Assembly: GCA_025642065.1 (NCBI GenBank)
Contig: JAODUP010000438.1
Span: 147,001 to 211,000, forward strand
Source: Paralvinella palmiformis
Lineage: Eukaryota > Annelida > Polychaeta > Terebellida > Alvinellidae
Direction of reading: 5' to 3'
DNA: 64,000 bases
Shown here piece after piece: positions 34,870-46,604 of this stretch. The notes beneath the pieces are model-generated. The model ran no database searches. It was not told where the DNA came from and saw only the letters and a list, made by a program, of their open reading frames with translations. A program made the translations under genes and the position numbers. Every line of letters begins with the position of its first letter. The first letter of the stretch is position 1.

Positions 34870-35560
34870 TTACAGCCCCTTTACGACGGGTGGTGTCTTA
34901 AGGCAGGTGGTCACGGTATGACGTTCGACTAGATTCTCCGACGGGCATCGGTCAGGCCTCCTATCTAACCATCAACGGCATACGTAATGGTTACGTTATC
35001 TACGGGCGATAGCATTATCTATTATTAGCGCATCGCTCATGATAATGGCACCGTCGCCGGTGATGGCGACGCCCCTAATGATGACATCACCAATGCCGAT
35101 GATGATGGAACTGTCCGCGATCACGGCATCATCCGGAGTCGGGACACGGCAGCGAGATATCGAAGCGTCACTTCTCAGGAAGTCGGGATCGCATCCTGAG
35201 ACGACAGGTTGGGGTGGGGTGGGGTGGCTGTGGTGGGGGGGGTGGTGGTCATCCCGCGGGGCGGTTTGACGCGGCCCTACCCCCGCGGTGACGACGAGAG
35301 CGGAAACGAGGCGACGACTTCGCATAAAAGATAATTACTTGACGTAAGCTCGAGGTGGCTGAAGCTGGCATTTAGAGCATCGCTGAGATGATGGCCCCAA
35401 AACTGTGGACGTCATTCATCATAAGATAGGCTTTTAGGCCGGTCTGACGACGTCGACGTCGACGTCAGACGCCTTACCGACTTGGCCGACACACGGTTCT
35501 GACGAGTTTTGGCCGTTAGAGCATTGATCCATTAAGACCCGTATGTCAGTGCGAGTCACG
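34870..35560. promoter_or_regulatory. CpG-rich region with a GACGTC palindrome
   Basis: CpG-rich compared with its neighbours and containing many GATG/GACG triplets (35039-35130). Frames of 76 codons (plus) and 109 codons (minus) are open in the same DNA and mostly reflect GAT-type triplets. At 35442-35470 GTCTGAC and GTCAGAC arms flank GACGTCGACGTCGAC, a near-perfect palindrome with overlapping ACGTC (CRE half-site-like) motifs. It may be a regulatory island or a decayed triplet array. Confidence 0.3.
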
Positions 35561-35754
35561 TCTGTTGTGCGTTACGCATAACAGTTATAATGACGATATT
35601 AATGATGAGGCGGTGACGGCGGCCGAGTGGAAGATCTCGTGACGTCATGTACCCGCCAACTGGGTATACCCAGCTGGGTAATGTATCTGGTCAGGAAAGT
35701 GATAAACTTAGCATGGGTGTGAAAAGGGGGGAATTTTGTGTTATTACGTTGTTG

Positions 35755-35902
35755 ATGATGATGATGATCGCCATCATCATCATCATAATGATGATGATGA
35801 TGATGATGATGATTAGCGATGTTTATAGGTGGATATACAGGTGATATTGATTGTGGTGGCGATGGTGATTGGATGATGATATAATAATAATAATAATAAT
35901 AA
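35755..35902. repeat. (GAT)n/(ATC)n and (AAT)n triplets
   Basis: GATGATGATGATGATCGCCA is followed by its complement (TCATCATCATCATAATG) and again by GATGATG, an inverted triplet arrangement at 35755-35815. An AAT run lies at 35882-35902. Confidence 0.93.
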
Positions 35903-36317
35903 TATCTGTCCACCTGGAGCATGACTTTCAAACTCTGCTTGGATCTCCGGAACCCCGCAACGCTTCCACGTTATCGCTCTATTTAAGTGCAATTTTTCAC
36001 GCCTTCGTTCTCCGTGGTTCCGGCAAGACAAATCATCTGGCTAGATCCCGACATAAATTTAAAAAATACCAGAAACTTGGTCGTATTTTTCAAAACTCCT
36101 TCCAGGATATTTTCACCCGGATGCACACGTGCGGGTGGCTCCCCATCATCCCCCCCCCCGGCCCTTCCTGGGCTGTTTTCAACCAGTTTTCTGGGTGTGA
36201 TTTAATCAATTAGACTGACCCGCCCTTGATTGTCGGTGCATGGCTGGAAAGGTTGAATCTTCTATTTTTAGACGATCCCCAAGTCAGTGTTCATTACTCG
36301 ACACTCCGGATAGCGTA

Positions 36318-36348
<31 letters not shown>

Positions 36349-36639
36349 ATGTATTCCTCGCGTCGACCCCTTCGCCCGTCTATATGTCTCTCGGCATAGT
36401 ATAGTTATGCAAAGCATACCTATCAATTCTCAGTTGTCCATAATCAAACTGTCATCCATAGATCCCACCCGGTCATCAATATTTACCCCCCATACACTTC
36501 GACTCTATACACCCACCCACACCAGCCCACACCCACCCACTCTACTATATCCCACAAAGATCCCATCATCAGATCTGTTCTAATTAACCAATTACCGGAT
36601 CATCCACCATCAGATCTTAACCAAATCCCTTTCGTTACG
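35903..36639. other. unannotated stretch
   Basis: A 114-codon frame (35869-36213, plus strand) starts in the AAT repeat and then continues through non-repetitive sequence without a recognisable domain. A GT run lies at 36320-36348, and ACCC-rich sequence at 36505-36542. Confidence 0.4.
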
Positions 36640-37270
36640 AACCGAGTTGCCCTAGTTTGACGGACCAATCAGGTACCGGCAAACGGGGGGGGTGACCAAT
36701 TTTCAATATTTCCGAGTAATTAACCAATCATCGCGTACAGATGTTACCAAGGCAACGCCAAGCGGAAGCGGCTCGCCCCGTCTCGCACATAATAGACAAA
36801 TTTACGGCGCTCTTGGTGTGATTACGAGATCGGCTTAAATCTACCGTAACATGAGGTAGTGCTACGTGGGAAAAGCAACCGACCCACAAACCGCACACAC
36901 GTAACCCCCCCCCCCCCACACCCCATCCCAACCCGGAAAAAATTCTCACCGCGAGAAATTGATCGCATAAAACAGAAGAACAATGGGACGGGGAATTCCG
37001 CAGCGGGAGGACGGGTACCGAACGGATCGGCGAATCGATGCGCACTTGATGGGTCGTCATTTCTTTGTTTAATCTGCCGCGATATTAGACAATGAAGCTG
37101 GTATCAAAGGTTTTCCTGGTTGGCTGAATTGGGGGCCGCCGGACAATAAAAATGGCCGACGCCGTGACGAAGAGCCGCCATTAATAACCCTGACATACGG
37201 GCACCTCGGTTGTTAAGCGCGCCAAGATGGTTTCCGGCTAAGTGGTCGCCGACTAGAAATGTCACGGTCA
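36640..37270. promoter_or_regulatory. candidate promoter: CCAAT boxes, RFX X-box, CpG-rich
   Basis: GGACCAATCAGG (36662-36673) matches the NF-Y CCAAT-box consensus, with further CCAAT cores near 36696 and 36725. GTTACCAAGGCAAC (36743-36756) is a near-palindromic RFX X-box with two half-sites and a 2-bp spacer. Downstream are CpG-rich sequence, AAAATGGCCGAC (37149) and CAAGATGG (37223-37230), both YY1-like. NF-Y and RFX sites together are characteristic of animal promoters, for example of cilium genes. No coding exon could be recognised nearby. Confidence 0.4.
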
Positions 37271-37345
37271 TTTGGAAAATTGACGAAATGGTTAGGGGTC
37301 AGGAAATAGTGGGTATGACAAGGGATGATGATTATATACAATAAC

Positions 37346-37376
37346 ACGCGTGTACACACACACACACACACACACA

Positions 37377-37407
<31 letters not shown>
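37346..37407. repeat. (CA)n then (TA)n
   Basis: CA run to about 37379, TA run 37380-37407. Confidence 0.96.
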
Positions 37408-37411
<4 letters not shown>

Positions 37412-37519
37412 CACAGATTTAGGTTTATCTATAATGTGCCTAACCATCTATTAATGGGCTTCTATATTTGGAGTGGCAAGGAATGGACTCGATAACTGTA
37501 GCCTTAATACGGACATAGT

Positions 37520-37557
37520 CACTCTCACACATGCACACGCACACACACATACATACA

Positions 37558-37600
<43 letters not shown>

Positions 37601-37612
37601 AGAGAGAGAAAG
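37520..37612. repeat. (CA)n/(CATA)n, (GT)n and GA-rich composite
   Basis: The CA side and the GT side are complementary around CATACATACATGTGTG, so the tract could fold as a hairpin. Confidence 0.94.
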
Positions 37613-37689
37613 AGACTGTATTCATTCCCCGGTTGATCAATGGACGTCATTTTAACATCATTTACTGATAATTCCTAGCATTAACTGAC

Positions 37690-39395
37690 TAAATTGACCA
37701 TTAAATTGTAATTCGTTACTAGCACCAACTGTATAATCTGACACTCCTTATAAACGACAGATGTCTATACCTGGCATTAATCTGTCTTGTTAATACCAGA
37801 TGTCTAAACTGACCATTAATCTGACACTCCTTATAAACGAAAAATTGGTTTTTATAAAAAACCTGGCCCTTAATCTGTTTTTCCTTAAAATCTAAATGTC
37901 TAAACTGACCATTAATCTGGTATTCCTTATAAACGTCAACAATCTGGTCTTCCATATAAGAAGCAAACGGCCAAATAGGCCATTAATCTGTTATTCCTTA
38001 CTAAATCTAAATGTCTAAACCAGCCATTAATCTGGTATTCCTTACTAACACCAACTGTTTAAACCAGTCATTAATATGGTATCCCTTACTAACACCAACT
38101 GTCTTAAACCAGTCATTAATCTGGTATCCCTTACTAACACCAACTGTCTAAACCAGCCATTAATCTGGTATTCCTTACTAACGCCAACTGTTTAAACCAG
38201 CCATTAATCTGGTATCCCTTACTAACACTAACTGTCTAAACCAGCCATTAATCTGGTATCCCTTACTAACGCCAACTGTCTAAACCAGTCATTAATCTGG
38301 TATTCCTTACTAACACCAACTGTTTAAACCAGTCATTAATATGGTATCCCTTACTAACACCAACTGTCTAAACCAGCCATTAATCTGGTATTCCTTACTA
38401 ACGCCAACTGTTTAAACCAGTCATTAATATGGTATTCCATACTAACACCAACTGTCTAAACCAGCCATTAATCTGGTATCCCTTACTAACACCAACTGTC
38501 TAAACCAGCCATTAATCTGGTATCCCTTACTAACACCAACTGTCTAAACCAGCCATTAATCTGGTATCCCTTACTAACGCCAAGTGTCTAAACCAGTCAT
38601 TAATCTGGTATCGCTTATTAATTACAACAGTATAAACCAGTCGTTAATCTGGTATCGCTTATTAATTACAACTATTTAAACCGGTCATTAATATGGTATT
38701 CCTTACTACGTCAACTGTCTAAATCAGTCATTAATCTGGTATTCCTTACTAACGCTAACTGGTTAAACCAGTCATTAATCTGGTATTCCTTACTAACGCC
38801 AACTGTCTAAACTAGCCATTAATGTGGTATCCCTTACTAACGCCAACTGGTTAAACCATTCATTAATCTGGTATTCCTTACTAACGCCAACTATCTAAAC
38901 CAGCCATTAATATGGTATTCCTTACTAACGCCAACTGTCTAAACCAGTAATTAATATGGTATTCCTTACTAACGCTAACTGTCTAAACCAGTCATTAATC
39001 TGGTATCGCTTATTAATTACAACTATTTAAACCGGTCATTAATATGGTATTCCTTACTAACGTCAACTGTCTAAATCAGTCATTAATCTGGTATTCCTTA
39101 CTAACGCCAACTGTCTAAATCAGCCATCAATCTGGTATTCCTTACTAACGCCAACTGGTTAAACCATTCATTAATCTGGTATTCCTTACTAACGCCAACT
39201 ATCTAAACCAGCCACAAATCTGGTATGCCTTACTAACGCCAACTGTCTAAACCCGTCATTAATATGGTATCCCTTACTAACGCCCACTGTCTAAATCAGC
39301 CATCAATCTGGTATTCCTTACTAACGCCAACTGTCTAAACTGTCCTATTCTTGTATCAAACTGGTTTTCCTAATTAATTCAAACTGTCTGCACGT
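37690..39395. repeat. 44-bp satellite-like array, about 39 units, with higher-order structure
   Basis: AAACCAGTCATTAATCTGGT recurs every 44 bp; the rest of the unit is ATYCCTTACTAACRCCAACT plus GTCT. Most units contain ACCAG-N8-CTGGT, a 5-bp inverted repeat around ATTAAT. Edge units (37690-38000 and after 39340) are strongly diverged, while the centre is nearly uniform, as expected from unequal exchange. A variant module with TCGCTTATTAATTACAAC occurs at 38651 and 39002, 351 bp apart, which is eight units less one base. Confidence 0.97.
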
Positions 39396-40315
39396 TAAAG
39401 GAAATGAACGGATGTCCTGAATCTGGTATCACATTTATGTCAAACAAAAGCATATGTTGATATCGGCTAGATTTGTATTATTTGTTAAACAAAATGTTTT
39501 TCTGTCTTCTCGATTTCATTCTCGTCTGATAACACACTTTTTCTGTGATCTCATTAGTCCGAGACAAACCTCAGCTTGGTTTGACCCCCCCCCCCCTTTA
39601 TAAACAAAGATGTCGTTTAGAAAAGCGAGCCATATACCGAGTGGCATTTGGGATTCGAAAAACGCTAACTTTAGCCCCCGAATCTCTACGCGGAGAGATT
39701 CTAGACAGCCAGCTAGCTATGGAAGAGACTGTTGGCAAATAAACAGAAGGGAAAAAATATTTGATAATAAATAACGACGGCTGAGAGTGATCCGAGCTTG
39801 GGGCGAGTTTTAACTGTGATAATTACAAGAAGAGGAAACCAAACTAGAAATGAGCCAACTTCCTCATTCGACCGGTGTCAGGATCAGACAAAAAAAACGA
39901 TTTTAGAGAAACGTTCGGTTCGATTTCATAAACATTATAAATACTTATCTTGACTTCTATGGTCAGTCGGGTTGTAAAAGAAATGGGAGGAAAAGGCCGT
40001 GAAAAACTTATATCGGAATACGACATATCTACAAGTTTTATTTTGTTGTTCGGGATCTAACCACAGGAAATACACCCATTCTATTTCAACTGTTTCAGTC
40101 GAGAGACGTCACGCAACTGCCCGAGCCTATAAATGAGAAATAATTTTGTTGTTCCATTAATATCCAGAAACATGCAATGTAATATACTTATAAGTGGGAA
40201 AGGGATGTCTATTTTAATCTGTTGGGATGGAAATTTTCTATATATGAGACTTGTTCGGAAATAATTTTAAAAGCTGTTGTTTATAGCACGGAATCATCAG
40301 CGCTTATAGAGAGAA
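39396..40315. other. unannotated stretch
   Basis: C11 run near 39586-39596. A 65-codon frame (39545-39742, plus) has no recognisable domain. No repeat recognised. Confidence 0.4.
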
Positions 40316-40870
40316 TCTACAACCCACAGACACCATAAAATGCTCACACACACACACACACATACACACACCACGACCACATACCACCCACATACACCAT
40401 AAAAGGCTCATACGGACACACACGCACCACGACCACACATCACTCACAGACACCATACACGACTCAGACGCCACACACTTCCCACACACTATACAAACTG
40501 CTCATAGACCATATAAACGTTCAGAGACACCATAAATCACCCACAAACACCATACACAGCGCAGAAATAACGTACACCGTCCACAGACACCATACACCGT
40601 CCACAGACACTATACACAACCCATACACATCGCCCACAGATACCACACGCAGCCAGCAGACACCACACACACATACACACACACACCGCTCACAGACACC
40701 GCAGAGTGTCCACATACACCGCTGAAAGACACCGTACACCGCTCACACACCACACATCTCCCACAAACAACATAAAACTCTCATAAACAACGCCAAACAA
40801 CCCCCATAAATCGCTCGCAGACACCAGACACGACCCATAGATACGCTACACCAACAACAAACCACCGTTA
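40316..40870. repeat. degenerate roughly 20-21-bp ACAGACACCATACACC array
   Basis: CCACAGACACCATACACCGT and close variants (CTCACAGACACCATACACGA) recur irregularly through the block, mixed with CA runs. Minus-strand Cys/Val/Trp-rich frames are artefacts of the repeat. Confidence 0.85.
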
Positions 40871-40879
40871 TCAATGAGT

Positions 40880-40965
40880 CAGCATTCCTAGCTCATTGGT
40901 AAGGCGCTAGCTATAAACTAGAGGGTCTCCGGTTTGAATCCATGCACTCACTGGATGATTCTGTG
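40880..40965 (+). mobile_element. tRNA-like SINE head, family uncertain
   Basis: CATTCCTAGCTCATTGGTAA (A-box region), anticodon-like CTATAAA between GCTAG and CTAGA, then GGTTTGAATCC (B-box). The anticodon stem pairs (CTAG/CTAG), but the acceptor arms do not. What follows is not SINE-A, B or C. Confidence 0.45.
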
Positions 40966-41205
40966 ATCGGTAACTTATATCGATTGTCGACTTATAGTTA
41001 ACGACTAAAACAGAAAATCTCCCGAGTAGTTGACGATGATACCCGAATTAATTAGATCAAAGGAAGCGGGGGGGACAGGATATAAATATAAATTAGTAAG
41101 ATTTATAATTGTAATGAGAATAAGATCTAATTACACGATTATATATTGATAATATGAACAAATATATAGATGATTTGTTGATTTAGCCTTCTTTCATTGT
41201 GTAAA

Positions 41206-41352
41206 TGTTGATGTTTTGTGCACAAAGTAGGCTAAATGGGCCGAGCGACCTTCAAATGTAATGAGGCGAACTGAGAGATGAAACGCCCTTCTGACGTAGC
41301 CCGTCCGGGGTTTGAACCCAGGTGCTATAGATCTGAGGCCAACCGCGCTAAC
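41206..41352 (-). mobile_element. SINE-A copy, A2 head, inserted next to SINE-B
   Basis: The plus strand shows GTAGGCTAAATGGGCCGAGC, ATGAAACGCCCTTCTGACG and GGGTTTGAACCCAGGTGC, ending CAACCGCGCTAA. The end ACGGCCACTT is deleted (GATGTTTTGTGCACAAAG). A SINE-B fragment begins directly at its head end. Confidence 0.78.
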
Positions 41353-41445
41353 TTCTTATTGTTTCCTTATGGAAACATCCCACAAACACAGGTATAACCA
41401 CCCCCCCCTCCCTATTCGAACCCACAACCTAGAAGCGAGATTATT
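41353..41445 (-). mobile_element. SINE-B fragment
   Basis: CCTTATGGAAACATCCCACA, AACACAGGTATAACC, a C-run and ATTCGAACCCACAACCTAG are the complement of the SINE-B body and B box. The outer head is lost. Confidence 0.6.
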
Positions 41446-41548
41446 TTGTCTCATCGTAAGTTATCGTAATAATCGAAAAAAGATGTTAAAATAAACTCAT
41501 CGCCCTCAATGACGAAACAATCTCGAGATGTAAACAAAATACGGTTTA

Positions 41549-41700
41549 TTGTTTTGCCACTTTTCCGTACACGTGGTCCTAAATGAGTCGGGCGATTGCC
41601 ACGTGTAATGAAGCGAAGTGAATGATGAAACATCCTTCCGGCATATTCACCTGTGTTCGAACCCAGGTGCTATATATTTGTGGCCAATCGCGCTAAACAG
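41549..41700 (-). mobile_element. SINE-A copy, A2 head, degraded
   Basis: GCCACTTTTCCGTACACGTG, TAATGAAGCGAAGTGAATGA, TGTGTTCGAACCCAGGTGC and GGCCAATCGCGCTAAACA are the complement of an A2-type element with about one change in seven or so by eye. Confidence 0.72.
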
Positions 41701-42506
41701 AAACACCAGTTCTACACGCATTTATAATAGCAGCCATCTTGACGACTCACTCAACATCAGGCGTCGGTGAAGCTGTGATAATGACGTGGCACTACTTCTA
41801 GTTCTTATACCTGATTTTCTTTTCTGGATTTCTAATCAATTTCGATCAGTAATAGCAATGAAACAAGTTGTATCTCGTTGCCGCTTAGCAATAAGACGGG
41901 ATGCCAACATCGAAATTCACTCGAAGGCAGTTCTTTATTAAAGCTGAATGCGGACTCAACCGTAAACGCTGTTTTTCGTGGAGTGCAAGATTCGAATGAT
42001 GAAAATCTATCTCTAAAAAGCATCCTATCCAGATAGACGACTTCATCATCACATCGGAATGTTTACCAAATGACTCGGCATGGGATGGCATTATATGGTA
42101 ATCGATCATTATTAATCAGAGCCCATTGGCCGAGGTCGGAAAGACGATCCCCTGACTCACTTACATCAGCCGTTTAAGGCGCATTTCCGTCGACGATGGC
42201 ACCATCGCGATGGCGAGAGATCGTATCACGTAATCTAACACACAGCGATACACCGTACAAACTGACAACATCGGAATTAGGAGATCGGGTTGGTTTATTC
42301 GGCAGGAGGCCCACTGTACGTGTACATTAGCCGAACGACCGCGGTACAGCCCCAGGTCTCTCGTGTACACTTCATGGCTGCTTCTTGCTAAACATCTTTT
42401 TTGTAGAAATTGACATCGAGGCAGAATACCTTTGTTAAATTACCCATCGTAATAAATTTCCCTTTTCTGTAACGTATCAAAGTCGCAAATTTCGACTATT
42501 AGATTT
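41701..42506. other. unannotated stretch
   Basis: Some CpG-richer sequence at 42170-42370 with a 69-codon minus-strand frame, not recognised. Confidence 0.4.
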
Positions 42507-42698
42507 GGGGCGCCTCCGTGGTCTAGCGGTAGCGTGTTGGACCACAGACCACTACCAGCCGTGTTCGAATCCCGGCGTGGGCATATCTCAAGGTTGTTTC
42601 GTCTTTCACTTCGTGTCATTACCTTTGGAGGTCGCTCGGCCCATTTAGCCTACCTTGTGCACAAAAGTGGCCGTAAAACATCAATCATCATCATCATT
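42507..42698 (+). mobile_element. SINE-A copy, A1 head, well preserved
   Basis: Starts GGGGCGCCTCCGTGGTCTAG; B box GTGTTCGAATCCC; body TTTCACTTCGTGTCATTACC and GGTCGCTCGGCCCATTTAGC; end GTGGCCGTAAAACATC with (ATC)n. It is very close to the copy at 31699. No convincing target-site duplication was found. Confidence 0.88.
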
Positions 42699-43683
42699 TA
42701 TAATTGGAAATATTTCAATAATCAAATTCCAATTATTATTTCATGCAGAGACATTACACCCGAGACATCTCATTATCCCCCTCCCCAAAAGAATATATTC
42801 TCGGCATACGGCGCAGGCTAAATAAAGTCATCGGTGGCCTTCTTACTCATGTACTCACTAACTGACGATGTCCTCATAAAAGGAATCATCCTCTAATTGA
42901 GGGAAGCATCCCCGGCTACATATCTAACAATTATACATCGTTTCCTTCGAAAATGGCACCCAATCTGATCTGGGGTAAACTGGCTGATTGCCCATGAAAC
43001 GAATTAATCACAATTTTTTATGTTTTCCCACAAGACGATCAAATCGTTGCCTGGAGGACGAACCAACTCCGATCCGAACCCGTGTCTCCCTCCATCCAGT
43101 TATCCCCGTCCCTCCCTTCCGTTTATCCCAATCCTCTCAAACGCTAATCGGCTCCAAAGACAGTTACGACTCGCTGAAGACACTTTATAGACGACGTCTG
43201 GAAGTATGTTCTCCAGGTAACACACAATTACCGGCCAATAGCTGGCCAGCTCGTTAAACCACCGCCAGCTTATTAACCGAGGCTCCATTATAACGGAACG
43301 CCTAACGATCGTACCCAATCACTTCGTCCCCAAGATGTCGACAACTCAGGCCACCCACGGCAGCTCGGTAACCAGATTGTTCTGATACGAAAGTCAACCA
43401 GGACCAGTTCCGGATTTGGTCGCATCCGTGGAGTCGTAAAAAACACTTTCTTCGACGATTTACGGAGCGAGGAACTACATCTTAGAGCACCGTACTCCCG
43501 TCGGGTTATCGGGAAATACTGCTACGTCTTCAAAAAGAAGATTCTTAGATTACTTTAGATCGACAATCTAACTGTCTCTTATCGCGGTAAAATGGCAACA
43601 GTTCGGCTTGAATTGGAATAAAATTGTTGTAATAAAGAATGGCATATGAGTCGATACTTAACGTGTTACTTCTATATACATAA
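42699..43683. other. unannotated stretch, CpG-richer at 43020-43510
   Basis: No gene recognised. Short frames at 42988-43257 (plus) and 43318-43100 (minus) overlap in opposite directions and show no domain. Confidence 0.4.
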
Positions 43684-43687
43684 AAGC

Positions 43688-43833
43688 GTTTGTTTGTTTG
43701 TTTGTTTGTTAGTTTGTTTGTGTTTGTTGTTGTTTGTTTGTTTGTTTGTTTGTTTGTTTGTTTGTTTGTTTGTTTGTTTGTTTGTTTGTTTGTTTGTTTG
43801 TTTGGTTTGTTTGTTTGTTTGTTCGTTCGCAAA
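43688..43833. repeat. (GTTT)n microsatellite
   Basis: About 36 tetramers with three short interruptions, flanked by T-rich and GTTC variants. Confidence 0.97.
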
Positions 43834-44157
43834 CATTCTGTCAAAGGAGTCTAATGAAATTGGTTGAGACTATGGTTGAGACTTTGATGTTTACTCAATT
43901 ATTATTCTAAACCATTAGTTATATAGACCGTAACGTCCAAGTAGCCCTCAACAGGAACAACATTTAAAGTCCGGGCGAGAATTGTGGAAAATATGTTGTG
44001 ATGTATGTTATTTTAACTTTTAGTTATGTTTATTTTGTTGTTTTATCAAAATCAGATTCTATATAAAATATTCCATACAGAAATCACCTTTATAGAGTTG
44101 CAATGTGGCAGGTAATGTAAAATTATATTTAAAGTTTGGTTTGTGACATGTATTTGT

Positions 44158-44158
44158 G

Positions 44159-44197
<39 letters not shown>
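44158..44197. repeat. (GTGC)n microsatellite
   Basis: About ten GTGC tetramers. Confidence 0.96.
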
Positions 44198-44279
44198 TTA
44201 GTCAGTAAGTCAATCGGTGGGTTGATTGGACGTGAGTAAAGGGATATGAATGTATATACACGCGTCTATTAGCAGTGAC

Positions 44280-44392
44280 CCTGGATTGTTCATCAAAAGC
44301 GATGATCACATCATCTGAATGAATCATCAGGGGATTGAACCCAGAATTGTGACTATTCGTGCTGAGCTAAATCTCATCAGTCACTCTAAGCA
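44280..44392 (-). mobile_element. degraded tRNA-derived SINE, family uncertain
   Basis: On the minus strand GAGATTTAGCTCAGCACGAA and TTCTGGGTTCAATCCCCTGA are at tRNA A-box/B-box spacing. The body does not match the three named families. Confidence 0.4.
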
Positions 44393-44433
44393 AGCGTTTG
44401 TACATGACTGAGTAAATACAAGTGTTTACATAT

Positions 44434-44482
44434 ATCTCTCTCTCTCTCTCTCCTCTCTGTCTCCCTCTCTCTCTCTCTATCT

Positions 44483-44551
<69 letters not shown>

Positions 44552-44574
44552 TCATGTGCTGATGTGTGTGTGTG

Positions 44575-44666
<92 letters not shown>

Positions 44667-44680
44667 GCGTGCATGCTTGC
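44434..44680. repeat. (CT)n, (TA)n and long pure (GT)n composite
   Basis: CT-rich to 44506, TA 44507-44548, then a GT run of about 100 bp (44562-44662), one of the longest pure dinucleotide tracts here. Cys-Val and His-Thr frames are artefacts. Confidence 0.98.
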
Positions 44681-44867
44681 GTACCCGCCTGCGTACCTTT
44701 TGTCCAGATTGTTACAGTACTATCATTCACCATCCAGCTATCTATCATCCACATCTGTTCAGTATCACCAGATGTTTAATACCGAGAGAGTTATTGACGA
44801 CCAGAACATATTAAATTGTCATTCTCATTATGACTGTCACATAATAAATTAGTGAGAAAAATTATAA

Positions 44868-44868
44868 T

Positions 44869-44914
<46 letters not shown>
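44868..44914. repeat. (CA)n then (GA)n
   Basis: Short CA run, then GA run of about 36 bp. Confidence 0.96.
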
Positions 44915-44915
<1 letters not shown>

Positions 44916-45189
44916 GCCAGATGGAGACACAAAGTGGTAAAATGCAATTGGAAGAAGAAAATTTATCTTTAATTAATAACAACCAAAACACCGCAGCTTT
45001 AGATCAGTATCAACAAAGATACTGAATACTTGATACAGCCATGGCAGTTGAGAAAGTGTGTAAAAATGTTTAAATAAAACTTGTATATTGTGACTTGATT
45101 GGTTCGCGGCTGGATATTGTGACTTAGTTACAAAATGGTGACTTTATTCAATAGATGCTGTCTACATGGAAGAAGTCTTCCCCTTGATC

Positions 45190-45243
45190 TGTCAGTCAGT
45201 CAGTCAGTCAGTCAGTCAGTCAGTCAGTCAGTCGGTCGGTCAG
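45190..45243. repeat. (CAGT)n microsatellite
   Basis: About 11 CAGT units ending in CGGT variants. Confidence 0.96.
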
Positions 45244-45850
45244 ATTGGGAAATTAGTCAGTCTGTCTGTCATTTTGTTAGCCAGTTAATTAGCTACGGTT
45301 AGCGAATCAGTTGATCATTCGGCCAACCAGGAAGATATGTGATGTAGGTCACTTTATGTTTGTAAACATTGTATCATCAACTGGAAGCATATGTTTACTG
45401 CTGATACAGAAATCTGATCAGAGATGACAAACTGAGACAGGAATTGAGGGATGGATGGGGGGGGGAGATAGAGGGTAGGAAATCCAATCAGTCAAATGAA
45501 GTGAAATGATTTATTTACTGAATCGAGATGTCCTGATAAAATAAAATCAATAAAATCTGGAAATCGATCATTAATATAATTAAAGCAAATCGATCAGAAT
45601 TAATCGCAAAAATAGGACCACCATCTTTATCATCTGATAACTGAAAAGGCTAAAACATCACAACATTCGAGATCTAGGTCAAATATATAGAAAACAATCC
45701 TTTGATCCACACAAAGGATGACTCCGGATTTAGCCTTTGAATAGGGAGGGGGGGTACTTTATACAAATCTTGATGTATTTAGCAAGTACAGATATTCCAT
45801 GACATTTATTGAACTAATACGATAAACGCTTAATGTTATAAGAGGAGTGG
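45244..45850. other. unannotated AT-rich stretch
   Basis: G-runs near 45460 and 45748; otherwise nothing recognised. Confidence 0.4.
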
Positions 45851-45856
45851 GTGAAT

Positions 45857-46040
45857 CGGTGAGTGAGTGAGTGAGTGAGTGAGTGAGTGGGTGAGTGAGT
45901 GAGTGAGTGAGTGAGTGAGTGAGTGAGTGAGTGAGTGAGTGAGTGAGTGAGTGAGTGAGTGAGTGAGTGAGTGGTGGTGAGTGAGTGAGTGAGTGAGTGA
46001 GTGAGTGAGTGAGTGAGTGAGTGAGTGAGTGAGTGAGTGT
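45857..46040. repeat. (GAGT)n microsatellite
   Basis: About 45 GAGT tetramers with a GGGT and a GGTGGT interruption. The His-Ser-Leu-Thr frames on the minus strand are artefacts. Confidence 0.98.
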
Positions 46041-46048
46041 ATAGGTTT

Positions 46049-46140
46049 TTAATCTCGGGACCGGATACACCTGGGACATCTGCTATGGAAACGTTCCACA
46101 AACACAGATATAAGTCCATGAGATCCACGAGCGTCATGAT
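46049..46140 (-). mobile_element. SINE-B fragment
   Basis: CACCTGGGACATCTGCTATGG, GAAACGTTCCACAAACACAG and ATATAAGTCC are the complement of the SINE-B body. The head is lost or unrecognisable. Confidence 0.6.
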
Positions 46141-46254
46141 TCCAGAATCCGGCCAGAAGCATCCACAAAATTTGTTTAGTTTTTTATACAATCTCCCGTA
46201 ATACCCAGAGCCGTCAGATACAGGTATCTGGTAAGTATAATGGTAAACTGGCAT

Positions 46255-46400
46255 TCTAAGTTAGACATAAAGGTGGCTAGAGTTGGTCGACGTTTATCGA
46301 AAGGTCTCGGGTTCAATGCTCAGTGTTAACAACACAATTTCCAACACCAGCCCTCATCGATCCACATATGAGTAAGGTGATCTGTAGATTAATATCGACC
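46255..46400 (+). mobile_element. possible tRNA-derived SINE head
   Basis: GGTGGCTAGAGTTGGTCGAC and GGTCTCGGGTTCAATGCTC give an A-box-like and a B-box-like block at the expected distance. The rest is not assignable. Confidence 0.35.
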
Positions 46401-46539
46401 AGGAGATCGATTTATTTCTTCCGCGTCATATATTTGTAATATTTCAGAAAACTAAACTAATACAATAGTAAACAGATGTTCAGAATTATAATATTGAAAT
46501 CTTTCCCCTGATAAAAAAATTCATTCGCACAATCATACA

Positions 46540-46541
46540 CA

Positions 46542-46598
<57 letters not shown>
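46540..46598. repeat. (CA)n then (TA)n
   Basis: CA run followed by TA run, directly next to the LINE tail. Confidence 0.96.
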
Positions 46599-46603
<5 letters not shown>

Positions 46604-46604
46604 A

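Noticed and set aside
37690..39395. CRISPR array
   Set aside because: Units are directly contiguous, with no unique spacers, and the setting is an animal genome. The same applies to 10381-10870 and 2964-3230.
40304..40739. Cys/Val/Trp-rich minus-strand frames
   Set aside because: They derive from the degenerate ACAGACACCATACACC array.
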